Source of the DNA: a virus
Strand: one strand, 5' to 3'
DNA: 35,312 nt
IMG/VR virus record: IMGVR_UViG_3300023179_000289
Location: 1 to 35,312 of that record
Positions 34,825 through 35,312 of this stretch are shown here, in pieces. The first letter of the stretch is position 1; each line of letters starts with the position of its first letter. The notes beneath the pieces were generated by a model, which had not been told where the DNA came from, ran no database searches, and worked only from the letters and a program-made list of their open reading frames with translations. The position numbers and the translations under genes are program-made.

Positions 34825-35312
34825 GTATCGAGTAGTTTTGCTCCATTTTGGTATCCGCCGCAGTGGATGATTTTGTCTCCCCGCTTTACTACAAATACAG
34901 ATGGTTTCCCACTATGATCCCAGTAGGAGGTTAGTTTCTCCTGCTTAAATTGGACTACTGTGACTCCCATTTTTTCTGCTATTTCTAAGGCTATTGGGTC
35001 GGATTTGTAGATTTCTTTGTAGAGGACTCTCTTTATCTTATAGGCGGATATGGTCTTTAAGCAGTCTCTGCATGGAAGTAGGGTGGATACCAGTGTCTTT
35101 CCTTCGCCGGGTTGGGTATACCTCAAGGCATTTTGTTCTGCGTGGATGACGAACTTTGATCTCTCTTCTCTGGATGACCAGTCTTCTTCTACACCTTGAG
35201 GGAATCCGTTATACCCTACTGATGCTATGGAGTTGTCTTCTCTGAGGATCACCGCGCCGACTTTATGCCACGGGTCTTTTGACTTCTTAGACACTACATC
35301 AGCTATACTCAT
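34821..35312 (-). CDS. dCMP deaminase (partial, N-terminus beyond the window)
   Basis: At least 163 residues. Zinc deaminase signature: H57-A-E59 and P80-C81-R-D-C84, where His and two Cys bind zinc and Glu59 is the proton shuttle. VGAVILREDNSIASVGYNGFPQGVEE fits the substrate side. Known dCMP deaminases start a little earlier (a W-D-E-Y-F-M-type segment before S-I-A), so the ATG at the window edge is probably internal. The enzyme makes dUMP for dTMP synthesis and is a common phage nucleotide gene. It heads the right-hand minus-strand operon within the window. Confidence 0.9.
   Translation of the reverse strand: MSIADVVSKKSKDPWHKVGAVILREDNSIASVGYNGFPQGVEEDWSSREERSKFVIHAEQNALRYTQPGEGKTLVSTLLPCRDCLKTISAYKIKRVLYKEIYKSDPIALEIAEKMGVTVVQFKQEKLTSYWDHSGKPSVFVVKRGDKIIHCGGYQNGAKLLDT

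Noticed and set aside
1-35312. CRISPR array, tRNA or rRNA genes
   Set aside because: No regularly spaced identical repeats of CRISPR size and no cloverleaf or rRNA sequence seen on either strand.

Overview
The window is part of a tailed bacteriophage genome. The left two thirds (1-22222, all plus strand) is a late structural region: receptor-binding and tail-appendage proteins, a compact lysis cassette (3270-4313), a nozzle/tail-tube-like protein, a free-standing HNH endonuclease, a connector-like protein, a cupin, two mid-size internal virion proteins and one giant 2514-residue protein. The order nozzle, connector, three internal proteins of growing size suggests a podovirus with an ejected internal core like T7 gp14-gp15-gp16, although sequence likeness to T7 is not obvious by eye. 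A strong terminator, a palindrome and a sigma70-type promoter (22279-22386) separate this from a plus-strand DNA-metabolism operon (22428-26116): a Cas4-like PD-(D/E)XK nuclease, an SSB-like protein, an HTH protein and small proteins. It ends at a bidirectional terminator facing a long minus-strand operon (31199 to 26180) of small proteins that finishes with an SF2/SNF2-type helicase. A control region (31200-31512) separates that operon from a plus-strand terminase-small-subunit-like gene. Next come two minus-strand genes, a 640-base non-coding region rich in repeats, and a minus-strand operon starting with a dCMP deaminase that runs off the right edge.

The host cannot be named. Almost no gene has a Shine-Dalgarno sequence; starts sit in A/T-rich contexts (several in the form TAATTTATG), as in phages of Bacteroidota, Cyanobacteria or Verrucomicrobiota. 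The best promoter has a perfect TTGACA box and 17-base spacing, which argues against the Bacteroidota-type promoter. Genes are tightly packed, and many are coupled through ATGA or TAATG overlaps. These junctions reveal several real genes of 26-56 codons, many of them single-helix membrane peptides.

The most striking signal is a dispersed palindrome, TTATCG-N4-CGATAA. I found 22 copies with both five-base inner arms (TATCG...CGATA) intact, where about 0.03 would be expected by chance. Copies lie in intergenic regions, next to start codons, in a promoter spacer, beside terminators, and inside coding regions in two reading frames and on both strands. Density rises steeply toward the control region at 31.2-31.5 kb. 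This looks like a phage-wide binding site of the operator/stoperator or partition type. In four gaps of the minus-strand operon the palindrome forms the tip of a larger, covarying hairpin, followed by a second covarying hairpin and a conserved AACACGAAAC leader just before the start codon. This appears to be a repeated structured RNA leader family that I do not recognise.
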